The notes beneath the pieces were generated by a model that did no database searches, was not told the origin of the DNA, and was given only the letters and a program-made list of their open reading frames with translations. The position numbers and the translations under genes were made by a program. A DNA stretch of 64,000 bases, from assembly GCA_963724695.1 (NCBI GenBank), contig CAVRVW010000011.1:434001-498000 (forward strand). Direction: 5' to 3'. This document shows positions 39,579 to 50,963 of the stretch, piece after piece. Origin of the DNA: CAVQFD01 sp963724695 (GTDB lineage Bacteria > Acidobacteriota > Vicinamibacteria > Vicinamibacterales > CAVVIG01). How positions within the stretch are numbered: the first letter of the stretch is position 1; each line of letters starts with the position of its first letter.

Positions 39579-42500
39579 TCAGCAGCGGGCCGGTTCGTAC
39601 GCCAGCGTCGAGGTCAGCCACCGTTCGACCTGCTCGACCGACTGCCCTTTCCGCCTGGCGTAGCTCGCGATCTGGTCCTCGCCCAATCGGCCGACCGTGA
39701 AATAGCGCGCCTGGGGATGGGCGAAGTACAGACCGCTGACGCTGGCCGCGGGGGTCATCGCCGCATGCTCGGTGAGCGCGATACCGACCGCGCCTGCGTC
39801 CAGCAGGTCGAACAGCGGGAACTTCTCGCTGTGATCCGGGCAGGCCGGGTAGCCAAATCCCGGCCGGATGCCGCGATGGCGTTCGGCCAGGACATCCTCG
39901 GGCGTCGTGGCCTCGGCGATTCCCCATTCCGATCGCACGCGGGCGTGCAGCCAGCGCCGCAAATGCCTCGGCCAGCCGGTCGGCGAGCGCCTTGACGAGA
40001 ATGGACTGGTAGTCGTCGTGATCGCGTTCGAACCGCGAGGCGAGCGCTTCGGCGCCGAGGCCTGCGGTCACGGCAAACGCACCGATGTAGTCGCGCACGG
40101 GCGCGGCGCGATCGGCCACGAAGTCCGCGAGCGACAGGCTCGCCTTGCCGTCCGCAATGGCCTCCTGCTGCCGCAGCATGTGGAACCGCACGAGCGGATC
40201 GTCACGGTGCTCATCCCCGAACACGATGATGTCATCGCCGTCGCTGGCGGCGGGCCAGAACCCGTAGACGCCGCGGGCGACGAGCAGATCGTCCTGGATG
40301 ATGCGGTCGAGCAGCTTCCTGGCGTTGTCGTAGAGCTCGCGGGCGGCCGGCCCGTACTGCGGGTGATCGAGAACCGCCGGGAAGCGCCCCTTCAGCTCCC
40401 ACGCCGCAAAGAAGAACGTCCAGTCGATGAAGGGCACCAGATCGCGTCAGCGGCACGTGGTCCAGGACGCGGCGGCCGGTGAACGCCGGCGCCGGCAGCG
40501 ATTCGCCACGCCAGTCAATCTTCAGCCGGTTGGCGAGCGCGGCCGCGTACGGCACGAGCGGACGCTCCTTCCGCGATGCATGCTGCTCGCGCAGGTCCTG
40601 CTGCAGCTGGCGGTTGCCCTGCTCGAACGCCGGGCGCTGTCCGTCGCTCAACAGGCTGGCGACGACATCGGTCACCCGCGAGGCGTCGAGCACGTGCACC
40701 GTTGAGCGGCTGTACTCCGGCGCCACCTTGACCGCCGTGTGCTGCCTGCTCGTGGTCGCGCCGCCGATGAGGAGCGGCATCGTCAGGTGCCGCCGCTCCA
40801 TCTCCCGGGCGACGAAGACCATCTCGTCGAGCGACGGGGTGATGAGGCCGCTCAGGCCGACGATGTCGGCCTGTTGATCGACCGCGGTCTGCAGGATCCG
40901 GTCGCACGGCACCATGACGCCCAGGTCCACGACCTCGTAGCTGTTGCAGCCGAGCACCACGCCCACGATGTTCTTGCCGATGTCGTGGACATCGCCCTTG
41001 ACCGTCGCCAGCACGATCCGCCCCTTTGCCTTGGCGGAGCCGTCCTTCTCCTTGTCCATGAACGGCTCGAGGTAGGCCACGGCCTTCTTCATGGCGCGCG
41101 CGCTCTTCACGACCTGCGGGAGGAACATCTTGCCGGCGCCGAAGAGCTCGCCGACCACCTTCATGCCGTCCATGAGGGGTCCCTCGATGATCTCGAGTGG
41201 ACGCGCGTACTTCTGGCGCGCCTCTTCGACGTCCACCTCGATGAAGTCGATCATGCCGTGCACGAGTGCGTGCGACAGCCGCGCCTCGACGGTCGCCGAC
41301 CGCCATGCGAGGTCCAGTTCCTGCTTCTTCCCCGCGCCCTTCACGGTGGCGGCGAACTCGACGAGCCGTTCCGTGGCGTCCGCCCGGCGGTTGAAGATGA
41401 TGTCCTCCACACGCTCGAGCAGATCCTTCGGGATGTCCTCGTAGACCACCAGCTGGCCCGCGTTGACGATGCCCATGTCCATCCCGGCCCGGATGGCGTG
41501 GAACAGAAACGCGGAGTGAATGGCCTCGCGCACGACGTCGTTGCCGCGGAAGGAAAACGACAGGTTGCTGACCCCGCCGCTGATCTTCACCCCGGGGCAG
41601 GTGGCCTTGATGATCCGCGTCGCCTCGATGAAGTTGATGGCGTACCCGTTGTGTTCCTCGAGGCCGGTGGCGATGGCCAGAATGTTCGGATCGAAGATGA
41701 TGTCGGTGGGATCGAAGCCCGCCTGATTCGTCAGGAGCCTGTACGCCCGCTGGCAGATCGAGACCTTTCGCTCGATGGTGTCGGCCTGGCCCTGTTCGTC
41801 GAACGCCATCACCACCACGCCGGCGCCGTAGCGGCGGACGAGGGCGGCCTTCTGCAGGAAATCCGCTTCGCCTTCCTTGAGGCTGATCGAGTTGACGACG
41901 GGCTTCCCCTGGACGCACTTCAGGCCGGCGAGGATCACGGACCACTTCGAGCTGTCGACCACGACCGGGACGCGCGCGATCTCCGGCTCGGTGGCGATGT
42001 AGTTGAGGAAGCGCGTCATCGCCTGCTCGGAATCGAGCATGCCCTCGTCCATGTTCACGTCGAGCAGGTTGGCGCCCCCGCGCACCTGATCGAGAGCGAC
42101 CCGCGTCGCCTCGGCGTAGTCGCCCGCCTTGATGAGGCGCGCAAAGCGAACGGACCCGGTCACGTTCGTCCGCTCGCCGATCATCTGAAAGTTGCTGTCG
42201 GGCCGGATCGTGAGCGTCTCGAGCCCCGCGAACTGAGTGTACGAATTGTGAATCGTAAATTGTGAATCGTAAATTTCCCTGGGCCTCAGCTCCGTCCACG
42301 GCCCGACCGATCGCGCGGATGTGGTCGGGCGTCGTGCCGCAGCAACCGCCAACGATGTTGACGAACCCGCTCCGGGCGAACTCCTCGAGATAGCCGCCCG
42401 TGTCCGTCGGGCGCTCGTCGTACTCGCCGAACGCGTTCGGCAGGCCCGCGTTCGGATAGCAGCTGACGTAGCAGGTGGCGATGCGGGCCAGATCCGCGAC

Positions 42501-43275
42501 GTACGGGCGCATGTCGCTGCGCGCCGAGCGCGCAGTTGAGCCCGACGCTGAACGGCTTCGCGTGGGCAATGGACACCCAGAACGCGTCGATCGTCTGTCC
42601 GGCCAGCGTGCGGCCGCTCCTGTCGGTGATCGTGGCCGAGATCATCAGCGGGAGGCGCACGCCGGTCTCCTCGAACACCTCCTCCATCGCGACGATGCCG
42701 GCCTTGACGTTCAAGGTGTCGACGATCGTCTCGAACAGCAGGAGGTCGGCGCCGCCGTCGATGAGGCCTCGAATCTGCGTCCTGAAGGCCTCGCGCAGCT
42801 CGTCGAAGGTCAGGTTCCGGAACGCCGGATTGTTGACGTCCGGCGAAATCGAGAGAATCCGGTTGGTCGGTCCCATCGATCCCGCGACGAAGCGGGGGCG
42901 ATCGGGCGTCCTGGCGTTGTACTCGTCGACCGCCTGCCGCGCCAGCCGCGCCGCGGCGACGTTCAGCTCGTAGGCGATCGACTCGAGCGCGTAGTCAGCC
43001 TGCGAGATGGCCTGCGCGTTGAAGCTGTTGGTCTCGATGACATCGGCCCCAGCCTCCAGGTACTCGCGATGCACGCCCAGAATCAGCTCCGGCCGCGTCA
43101 ACACCAGCAGGTCGTTGTTGCCCCTGAGGTCGCGCGGGTGGTCCTTGAACCGCTCGCCGCGGAAGTCGGTCTCGGTCAGCCGGTGGCGCTGCAGCATGGT
43201 GCCCATGGCGCCATCCAACAGGAGGATGCGGGTCTTCAGGATGCGGTCGAGGACAATGGCGGTGTCACGCGTCAT
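39579..43275 (-). CDS. metH: Cobalamin-dependent methionine synthase, frameshifted, repeat in linker
   Basis: Transfers a methyl group from methyltetrahydrofolate to homocysteine via cobalamin. All four modules are present over about 1230 residues: homocysteine-binding barrel (LLDGAMGTMLQR at the start, IVGGCCGTTPDHIRAI at the end, with the zinc Cys pair), folate-binding barrel (FQMIGERTNVTGS, LLDVNMDEGMLD), cobalamin module (KGDVHDIGKNIVGVVLGCN, the DxHxxG motif with His under the cobalt) and AdoMet activation domain (IDWTFFFAAWELKGRFP, RIRPGFGYPACPDH-type block). Frames change near 42545, 42255, 40435 and 39960. The 42255 change lies inside a family-B repeat between the first two modules. 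Start ATG 43275; a TTG at 43293 is in frame. An ArsR-methyltransferase gene lies upstream on the same strand. Confidence 0.93.
42243..42276. repeat. Family-B repeat inside metH
   Basis: Two exact 14-bp units AATTGTGAATCGTA plus AATTT, in the linker between the homocysteine and folate modules of metH. Translated in one frame it reads NLRFTIYDSQF, in the next EIYDSQFTIHNS. The frame of the two flanking modules differs across it. Confidence 0.88.
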
Positions 43276-43278
43276 ATG

Positions 43279-43348
43279 CGGTTCAAGGTTCAAAGTTCAG
43301 GGTGCAGGGTTCTGTTCTAGGTTCTAGGTTCTAGGTTCTAGGTTCTAC
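43279..43348. repeat. TTCAAGG/TTCTAGG word tract upstream of metH
   Basis: GGTTCAAGGTTCAAAGTTCA and GGGTGCAGGGTTCTGTTC, then four copies of TTCTAGG. It occupies the whole leader between the ArsR-methyltransferase stop and the metH start. A related tract precedes ahcY at 49373. Confidence 0.85.
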
Positions 43349-43358
43349 TGTCCAGAGC

Positions 43359-44396
43359 CTAGCGTCTGCTTCGTGTCTTCGTGTCTTCGTGGCGGTCTTC
43401 TTCGTGCCCTTCTTCGTGCGCTCTCTCGTGCCCTTTGACGCCAGAAGCCACGATGACCGTGAACGGATCGCCGGACTTTCTCGCGCCGACGCCGACCTTG
43501 ACCTCGCGGAGGCCGGCGGCGGTCATGAGCCGGGCGAGCTCTTCGTCGCGGAACCCCAGCCGGCGATCGCCGAGCTTGGCCCGCACCCACTCTTCGCCGT
43601 GGCTCCGCAGATCCAGCACGAGGACCCGCCCGCCCGGCACGGTGATTCGCGCGGCCTCGGCCACGGCGCGGATCGGATCCTGCGCGTGATGGAGCGCTTG
43701 CGAGAGCAGCGCGACGTCGACGGTCCCGTCCTTGATTGGCAGCTTGTCGAGCTCACCGCGCTTCCATGTGACGTTCGAGACGCGCCGGCGCTTCGCGAGG
43801 CCCTTCGCCCGGTTGAGCACGGTCTCCGAGCGATCGACCGCGACGACGCGCTCGGCCCAGCGGGCGGCCTCGATCGTCAAGTACCCTTCGCCACAGCCAA
43901 GATCGGCGACCTTGAGGGGCGGGAGGAGCATCCCGAGCGCGCGGGACCACGCCGCCCAGCTCCGTCCCGGGACCAGCTGTCTGGCGTCTCGTGTGTCCGC
44001 GCCGCCGTGGGTTTCGAAGTTCTCCTTCCTGAGCCTCAGCACTTCCTGCAGCCGCGCTTCGTCCGCCCGCACGGCGCCCTCGTCATCGGCCTGCTCGAAC
44101 TGATCCTGGAGCGCCGCCCAGAGATGCGGACGCCCCCCGCGGCTGGCGGCATCCGGCGCATCCGGATCCCCGCGCAGGTCCGGCGAGAGGCAGTAGTAGG
44201 TGAAGCCCGAGTCCTTCTCCTCGATGACGAGCCCGGCGTCCTTGAGCAGGCCAAGATGGCGCGAGACACCCGACTGGGCGAGCCCGAGGATGCCGGTCAG
44301 CTCGGTGACGTTCAGGCGCTCGCGCGCGAGCAGCCGCAGGAGCCTGAGGCGCGCCTCGTCGCCCAGCAGCCGGTAGAGCGCGGAAGCCTGGCGCAT
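43359..44396 (-). CDS. ArsR-family regulator fused to SAM-dependent methyltransferase domain
   Basis: Intact, 345 residues from ATG 44396. Residues 1-90 are an ArsR winged helix (LYRLLGDEARLRLLRLLARE, LGLAQSGVSRHLGLLKDAGL, then a wing SGFTYYCLS). Residues about 150-320 are a class I methyltransferase with motif I VADLGCGEGYLTIEAA, acidic VVAVDRS and post-motif LLSQALHHAQDPIRAVAEAA. No ArsR metal-cysteine site is visible. Regulators of this design next to SAM-cycle genes are known as SahR in Proteobacteria, where S-adenosylhomocysteine is the ligand; here it sits directly upstream of metH. The last residues (HEDTKTRSRR) are translated TTCGTG repeat. Confidence 0.85.
   Translation of the reverse strand: MRQASALYRLLGDEARLRLLRLLARERLNVTELTGILGLAQSGVSRHLGLLKDAGLVIEEKDSGFTYYCLSPDLRGDPDAPDAASRGGRPHLWAALQDQFEQADDEGAVRADEARLQEVLRLRKENFETHGGADTRDARQLVPGRSWAAWSRALGMLLPPLKVADLGCGEGYLTIEAARWAERVVAVDRSETVLNRAKGLAKRRRVSNVTWKRGELDKLPIKDGTVDVALLSQALHHAQDPIRAVAEAARITVPGGRVLVLDLRSHGEEWVRAKLGDRRLGFRDEELARLMTAAGLREVKVGVGARKSGDPFTVIVASGVKGHERAHEEGHEEDRHEDTKTRSRR
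43369..43433. repeat. TTCGTG word tract in a 3' coding end
   Basis: About seven TTCGTG or TTCGTGTC words, overlapping the last 22 codons of the ArsR-methyltransferase gene, which therefore ends in a His/Glu/Arg-rich tail. The same word dominates the tract at 61019-61066. Confidence 0.75.
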
Positions 44397-44440
44397 ATCG
44401 ACTAATCTACATTCATCGATTCGACTCTGGCAAGCAAAAT

Positions 44441-44503
44441 CCCGATCCCCGATCCCCGATCCCCGATCCCCGATCTCCGATCCCCGATCCCCGATCCCTG
44501 TCC
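44441..44503 (-). repeat. GATCCCC word tract (G-rich on the minus strand)
   Basis: Eight consecutive GATCCCC/GATCTCC words, ending GATCCCTGTCCCC. On the minus strand this is GGGGATC repeated, with G4 runs at 3-nt spacing, 45 bp upstream of the ArsR-methyltransferase start on its coding strand. Confidence 0.85.
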
Positions 44504-44602
44504 CCAGTGGCAGAAGGTATGCACAATACGGCGTTCGGTGCACGCCGGAGCCCGAGCGCGACCTGCTGAGGCCGCGCCCTCCGAGCGGGCGTCCTAACCC
44601 GT

Positions 44603-45178
44603 ATGCGATTCATTCTGTTGGTGGTTGCGGCGCTTCTGGTGGCAGCATCGGCCCGTGCCCAGGATGTCCGACCGTCCTCCGCGGCGCCCACAGATGCCGG
44701 TCAGGCGTCCTCCACCGGCGCCGGTCCGGTCTCGCTGGACCGGATTCGCGACAGACTGTCGCGGGCGACCCTCAAGCCGCTCGACCTGACGGCGGCGAGT
44801 GAGATCCAGCCCGACTACAGGGTGAACATCCAGCAGCAGCTGCCGATGGACCGCTTCTTTCGGCCCGAGGACTTCAAGGGCGGGCCGGTGCCGGTCGGAG
44901 GCGCGCGCGGGTACGAGATGCAGCGCGTCATGACGGGCAACCCCAACCGCAACCCGGGGGCGCAGCCTTACGCGGCCTTCACCCACGGGGAACTGCTCCA
45001 GGTGGCGGGCACCTCCATCCTCTTCGACCTCATCTCGAAATACCTGACGCGCGGCATTGGCAACTCCCTGCGCTCGTACAGCGAGAACCAGGCGCAGGAA
45101 GAGGTGACGACGGCGATCCGCGAGTATTGCGCCTCGCAGCCACGGGGCGGCGACGGCATCACGATCTGCGAGAGGTAG
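44603..45178 (+). CDS. Exported protein of unknown function
   Basis: Intact, 191 residues. Signal peptide MRFILLVVAALLVAASARAQ. The mature protein has a low-complexity Ser/Ala start and no domain I recognise; a moderately hydrophobic helix is at LLQVAGTSILFDLISKYL. Two cysteines near the C-terminus (EYCASQPRG, ITICER) could form a disulfide. The next gene starts 7 bp downstream, so the two are likely one operon and the product may assist that large surface protein. Confidence 0.75.
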   Translation: MRFILLVVAALLVAASARAQDVRPSSAAPTDAGQASSTGAGPVSLDRIRDRLSRATLKPLDLTAASEIQPDYRVNIQQQLPMDRFFRPEDFKGGPVPVGGARGYEMQRVMTGNPNRNPGAQPYAAFTHGELLQVAGTSILFDLISKYLTRGIGNSLRSYSENQAQEEVTTAIREYCASQPRGGDGITICER

Positions 45179-45184
45179 ACGTTT

Positions 45185-48100
45185 ATGGTTCGCATCCTTT
45201 CTCTGGCGCTGGCACTGGTCGTTACGGTGGCCACCTCGCCTGCGTCGGCGCAGTACTTCGGCCGCAACAAAGTTCAGTACAAGGATCTGGACTTCGAGGT
45301 GCTGAAGACCGAGCACTTCGATATCTACTACTACCCGAGCGCGAAGGAGGGCGTCGACCTGGCCGCGCGCATGGCCGAGCGCTGGCTGGCGCGCCTCGAA
45401 AAGGTGCTCGAGCACGAGCTGCGCGGACGCCAGCCGCTCGTGCTCTACGCGTCGCATCCGGACTTCGAGCAGACCAACGTGATCCAGGGGGAGCTCAGCG
45501 AGGGCACGGGCGGCGTCACCGAGTCGCTGCGCCGCCGGATCATCCTGCCGATGAGCGGTCCCCTCGCCGACACGGACCACGTGATCGGTCACGAGCTGGT
45601 GCATGCGTTCCAGTTCGACATCACCACGCGCCCTGGCGGCGCAATCCGGGCGAGACCGGCGCGCACTATCTTCCCCTCTGGTTCATCGAGGGCATGGCCG
45701 AATACCTGTCGATCGGCGCGGTCGATTCGAATACGGCGATGTGGCTGAGGGACGCCGCCCGCTCCGAATCGCTCCCGACCATCAGCGAGCTGAACAACCC
45801 CAAGTACTTCCCGTACCGCTGGGGCCAGGCCTTCTGGGCGTATGTCGCCGGCAAGTGGGGCGACGGCGTGGTCCGCCAGATGCTCTCGATCGGCGCGGCC
45901 GCCGGCGATCCCGAAGTGGCCATCCGGCGTGTGCTCGGGCTGAGCGCCGACGAACTGAGCCAGGAATGGCACTCAGCGATTCGGCGGACCTACGAACCGA
46001 TCATGTCGGAAGCGCAGGCGCCCGCGCGAAGTGGGCACGCTGGTGCTCGGCAGCGAGAAGGACGCACTCGGCGGCAGCCTCAACATCGCTCCGGCGATCA
46101 GCCCCGATGGCAAGCTGCTCGCGTTTCTGTCCGAGCGCGGCCTCTTCTCGATCGATCTGTTCATCGCCGATGCCGGCACCGGGAAGATCCTCCACAAGCT
46201 CACCAGCACGGCGACCGATGCCGCATTACTCGAGCCTGCAGTTCATCCACTCGGCCGGCGCGTGGGATCGCGCGAGCGAACGCATCGCCATCGCCACGGT
46301 GACGGCCGGCAAGCCGGCGCTGGCCATCTTCAACGCCAGGACCGGCGACAAGGAGCGTGAGGTGCCGCTGCCGGGCGTCGACGAGATCTTCAACCCGAGC
46401 TGGGCGCCCGATGGCCGGTCGGTCGTCGTCACGGCATTGACGCGGGGACTGACGGATCTCTGGCTGATCGATCTCACCACGTCCACGCTCAAGCCGCTGA
46501 CGGCCGATGCGTACTCGGATCTGCAGCCGGCGTGGTCGCCCGACGGCCAGCGGATCGCGTTCGCGACGGACCGCTTCTCGACAAAGCTCGAGACGCTCGA
46601 CATCGGCGCGTATCGCCTCGCGCTGCTCGATCCGGCGACGGGCGCCATCTCGCAGGTCGGCGCGTTCACGGGCGGCAAGAACATCAACCCGCAGTGGGCG
46701 CCCGACAGCCAGTCGCTGTACTTCATCTCCGACCGCGACGGCATCCCCAACGTGTACCGCGTGACGCTCGCCGGCGAGCTCGACGCAGATCACCAACGTC
46801 GGGACGGGCATCAGCGGCATTACCGGGACGAGCCCGGCGCTGTCGGTGGCCTCGCAAGACGGGTCTGGCGGCGTTCACCGTCTACGACGGCGGCCGCCAC
46901 CACATCCACACGCTGTCGCTCGCGGGCGCGGCAGGCGTCGGGAAGCCGGCGCGCGACGCCTCGTCTACCGCCGCGACCCTGCCGCCGCTCGAGCGGGAGG
47001 AGAGCGAGGTCGCCGCCCTGCTCGACAACGCGGAGTTCGGGCTGCCTCCGGCGCAGGAGTACGAGGTCGAGGATTACAGCGCGAAGCTCGGGCTCGAAGC
47101 CGTGGGCCAGCCGACGATCGCCGTCGGCGCGAGCAGCTACGGCGCCGCGATCGGCGGCGGAATCGGGCTGCTCTTCACCGACATGCTGGGCGATCAGGTG
47201 CTCGGGCCTCGGCTTCCAGGTCAGCTCGTTCGGCGGCGGGGTCAGCGTCAAGGACATCGCCGCGCAGGCGACCTACATCAACCAGAAGCGCCGACTGAAC
47301 TGGGGACTGGTCGGCGGCCAGGTACCGTACGTCAGCGGCGGTTTCCGCAGCGGCTACGGCGATCGTCGAGGGTCAGAACGCCTACATCGAAGAAGCGGTG
47401 GTCTACCGGCAGACCGAGCGCACCGGGTCGGGGCTGGTCTCGTACCCGCTCAGTCGCGCCCAGCGCGTCGAGTTCCAGGGCGGGTTGAGCCAGATCTCGT
47501 TCGAGCAGGAGGTCCGTACCCAGGCGTATTCGCTCAACACGGGCAACCAGATCCTCGACGAGAGCACACACGGCGTCGCTGGGCGAGACGCTCAGACATG
47601 GCCACCTCGTCGGCGGCGCTCGTCTTCGACACCTCGTCGTACGGACCCACGAGCCCTGTCCAGGGGCAGCGCTACCGGTTCGAGGCCTCGCCAACCTTCG
47701 GCGACATCAACTTCACGGGCGTGCTCCTCGACTACCGGCGTTACTTCATGCCGGCGCCGTTCTATACGCTCGCCACGCGCGTGATGCACTACGGGCGGTA
47801 CGGCAGGAGCGGCGAGGATTCCCGGCTCTATCCCTTGTTCATTGGGTACCCGACGCTCGTGCGCGGTTACGATTCCGGCTCGTTCTCGGCGAGCGAGTGC
47901 CGGCCCGACGGCGTGAGCGACTGCCCCGCCTACGATCAACTGATCGGCAGCCGCATGCTGGTCGCCAACGTCGAGTTCCGATTTCCGCTGCTCCGGCCAT
48001 TCGGCGCCTCCTCGGGGATGTACGGCCCGGTGCCGGTCGAAGTGGGGCTCTTCGCGGACGCCGGGGCCGCGTGGCAGCAGAACGATCCGCTCAGGATCTT

Positions 48101-48260
48101 CGGCGAGAGTGGACGCCGGGATCCCGTGGCCAGCATCGGCGCAACGCTCCGCGCGAACCTGCTGGGCTTCCTGGTGGCGCAGGCCGATTTCACGCACCCG
48201 CTGAACCGCCCGCAGAAGGGGTTCGTCTTCCAGTTCTCGCTCAGCCCAGGGGGCTTCTAG
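45185..48260 (+). CDS. Exported peptidase-like / TolB propeller / BamA-type beta-barrel protein, frameshifted
   Basis: About 1025 residues joined. Signal peptide (ends ATSPASAQ). Residues about 30-280 resemble a gluzincin (peptidase MA-like) domain: HELVHAFQFD (HExxH) and, in the next frame, LWFIEGMAEYLS carrying the downstream Glu. Then come TolB/PD40 blades (APAISPDGKLLAFLSERG, PSWAPDGRSVVVTALTRG, PAWSPDGQRIAFATDRF). The last 400 residues are an outer-membrane barrel of the bacterial surface antigen type (VLLDYRRYFMPAPFYTLATR, NVEFRFPLLRPFG, ending FQFSLSPGGF with terminal Phe). About eight frame changes between 45640 and 47600. It likely sits in the outer membrane with the propeller periplasmic; substrate unknown. 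Confidence 0.8.
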
Positions 48261-48380
48261 AATTGGGTAATCGGGTAATTGGGTGATTGAGTAATCGGCG
48301 CATCGGGTAATGGGGTAATTGGCGCCAATTACGAGGTTACCCGATCCACCGATTACCCAACCACCCGATTACCCATTTAC
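48261..48380. repeat. GGGTAAT palindromic tract
   Basis: Left half has six or seven GGGTAAT(C/T) words; the right half is their reverse complement (ATTACCC), around a perfect core TTGGCGCCAA at 48319-48328. It fills the gap from the barrel gene stop to the next ArsR-methyltransferase gene and could form a roughly 55-bp imperfect hairpin. Confidence 0.88.
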
Positions 48381-48421
48381 AAGATTCAGGATTTGGTCTA
48401 TCCTTTCATCCGGCTTTACGG

Positions 48422-49366
48422 ATGAATGGAAACCACCCCGTCCTCCTGGACCACCTGGCGTCGCTCTCCGACACCACCCGCAGCCGCATGCTGCTCGTGC
48501 TGGATCGGCGGCAGCTGACGGTCGGCGAGCTGTGCGCCGTCATGCAGCTCCCACAGTCCACGGTGAGCCGACACCTCAAGGCGCTCGCGGACGGCGGCTG
48601 GGTCACTGCCCATTCCGAGGGCACGAGCAACCTCTACACGATGACGAGAGACGAGCTCGACGGGCCGGCGCGCCGGCTGTGGCAGCTGGTGCGCGAACAG
48701 GTCAGCGCCACGTCAGCGGCGGCGAACGACCAGCGCCGCCTGCAGAGCACGCTCGCCGCCCGGCGGTCGAAGTCCCAGGAATTTTTCTCTTCGTCGGCCG
48801 GCCAGTGGGACCGGGTACGCGACGAGCTCTTCGGCGATCGTTTCCACCTGGCCGCGCTCGGCGCGCTGGCAGGCGAAGAGTGGATCGTCGGCGATCTCGG
48901 GTGCGGCACAGGGCAGGTGACCGCGGCCCTTGCGCCGTTTGTCTCGCGGGTCGTCGCCGTCGACTCATCCGCGGCCATGCTGCAGTCAGCCCGACGCCGG
49001 CTGCAGGGCATGGACAACGTCGAGCTGCGCCGCGGCGAGCTGGAGGCGCTCCCGATCGACGAGGCGCGCCTGGATCTCGCGACGCTCATGCTCGTCCTCC
49101 ATCACGTGCCCGAGCCGGACAAGGCGCTGGGGGAGGTGGCACGCGTGCTGAAACCGGGCGGGCGCGTGGTCATTGTGGACATGCTGCCGCACGATCGCGA
49201 CGGCTACCGCCAGCAGATGGGGCACGTCTGGCTTGGCTTCCCCGAAGACGACATGCGGCGCCTGATGTCGGACGCCGGTTTCGGCTCGCCGCGCATCGTC
49301 GCGCTGCCGTCCGATCCACGGGCGAAAGGGCCGGCGCTCTTTGTCGCGACAGGGGTCAGGCGTTGA
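48422..49366 (+). CDS. ArsR-family regulator fused to SAM-dependent methyltransferase domain, second copy
   Basis: Intact, 314 residues. Winged helix first (LLDHLASLSDTTRSRMLLVL, LTVGELCAVMQLPQSTVSRH, LADGGWVTAHSEGTSNLY), then a class I methyltransferase with motif I VGDLGCGTGQVTAALA, VVAVDSSAAML, and LVLHHVPEPDKALGEVARVL. Same design as the gene at 43359 but clearly diverged. It ends 89 bp before ahcY on the same strand. By analogy with SahR of Proteobacteria it may sense S-adenosylhomocysteine and control its hydrolase; that is inference. The ATG at 48422 lacks a clear ribosome site. Confidence 0.86.
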   Translation: MNGNHPVLLDHLASLSDTTRSRMLLVLDRRQLTVGELCAVMQLPQSTVSRHLKALADGGWVTAHSEGTSNLYTMTRDELDGPARRLWQLVREQVSATSAAANDQRRLQSTLAARRSKSQEFFSSSAGQWDRVRDELFGDRFHLAALGALAGEEWIVGDLGCGTGQVTAALAPFVSRVVAVDSSAAMLQSARRRLQGMDNVELRRGELEALPIDEARLDLATLMLVLHHVPEPDKALGEVARVLKPGGRVVIVDMLPHDRDGYRQQMGHVWLGFPEDDMRRLMSDAGFGSPRIVALPSDPRAKGPALFVATGVRR

Positions 49367-49372
49367 CGGGAG

Positions 49373-49442
49373 CGGTTCAAGGTTCAGCGTTCAAGGTTCA
49401 AGGTGCTGGTTCTGAGTTCTACGTTCTGAGTTCTAAGTTCCA
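49373..49442. repeat. TTCAAGG/GTTCTGAG word tract upstream of ahcY
   Basis: GCGGTTCAAGGTTCAGCGTT, CAAGGTTCAAGGTGCTGG, then TTCTGAGTTCTACG and TTCTGAGTTCTAAG. Same word order as the metH leader at 43279. It ends 13 bp before the ahcY start. Confidence 0.85.
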
Positions 49443-49455
49443 ATTGAGGTGAGTT

Positions 49456-50955
<1,500 letters not shown>

Positions 50956-50963
50956 AGATTGCC

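Noticed and set aside
40739..42265. A 508-codon plus-strand frame inside metH
   Set aside because: His/Asp/Val-rich antisense shadow of a recognised gene.
43276..43358. Cobalamin or SAM riboswitch in the metH leader
   Set aside because: The leader is wholly made of short repeat words; none of the conserved riboswitch boxes is visible. The same holds for a SAH riboswitch before ahcY.
45185..48260. Programmed ribosomal frameshifting
   Set aside because: Too many changes, scattered and without slippery sites or consistent direction; sequencing error explains them better.
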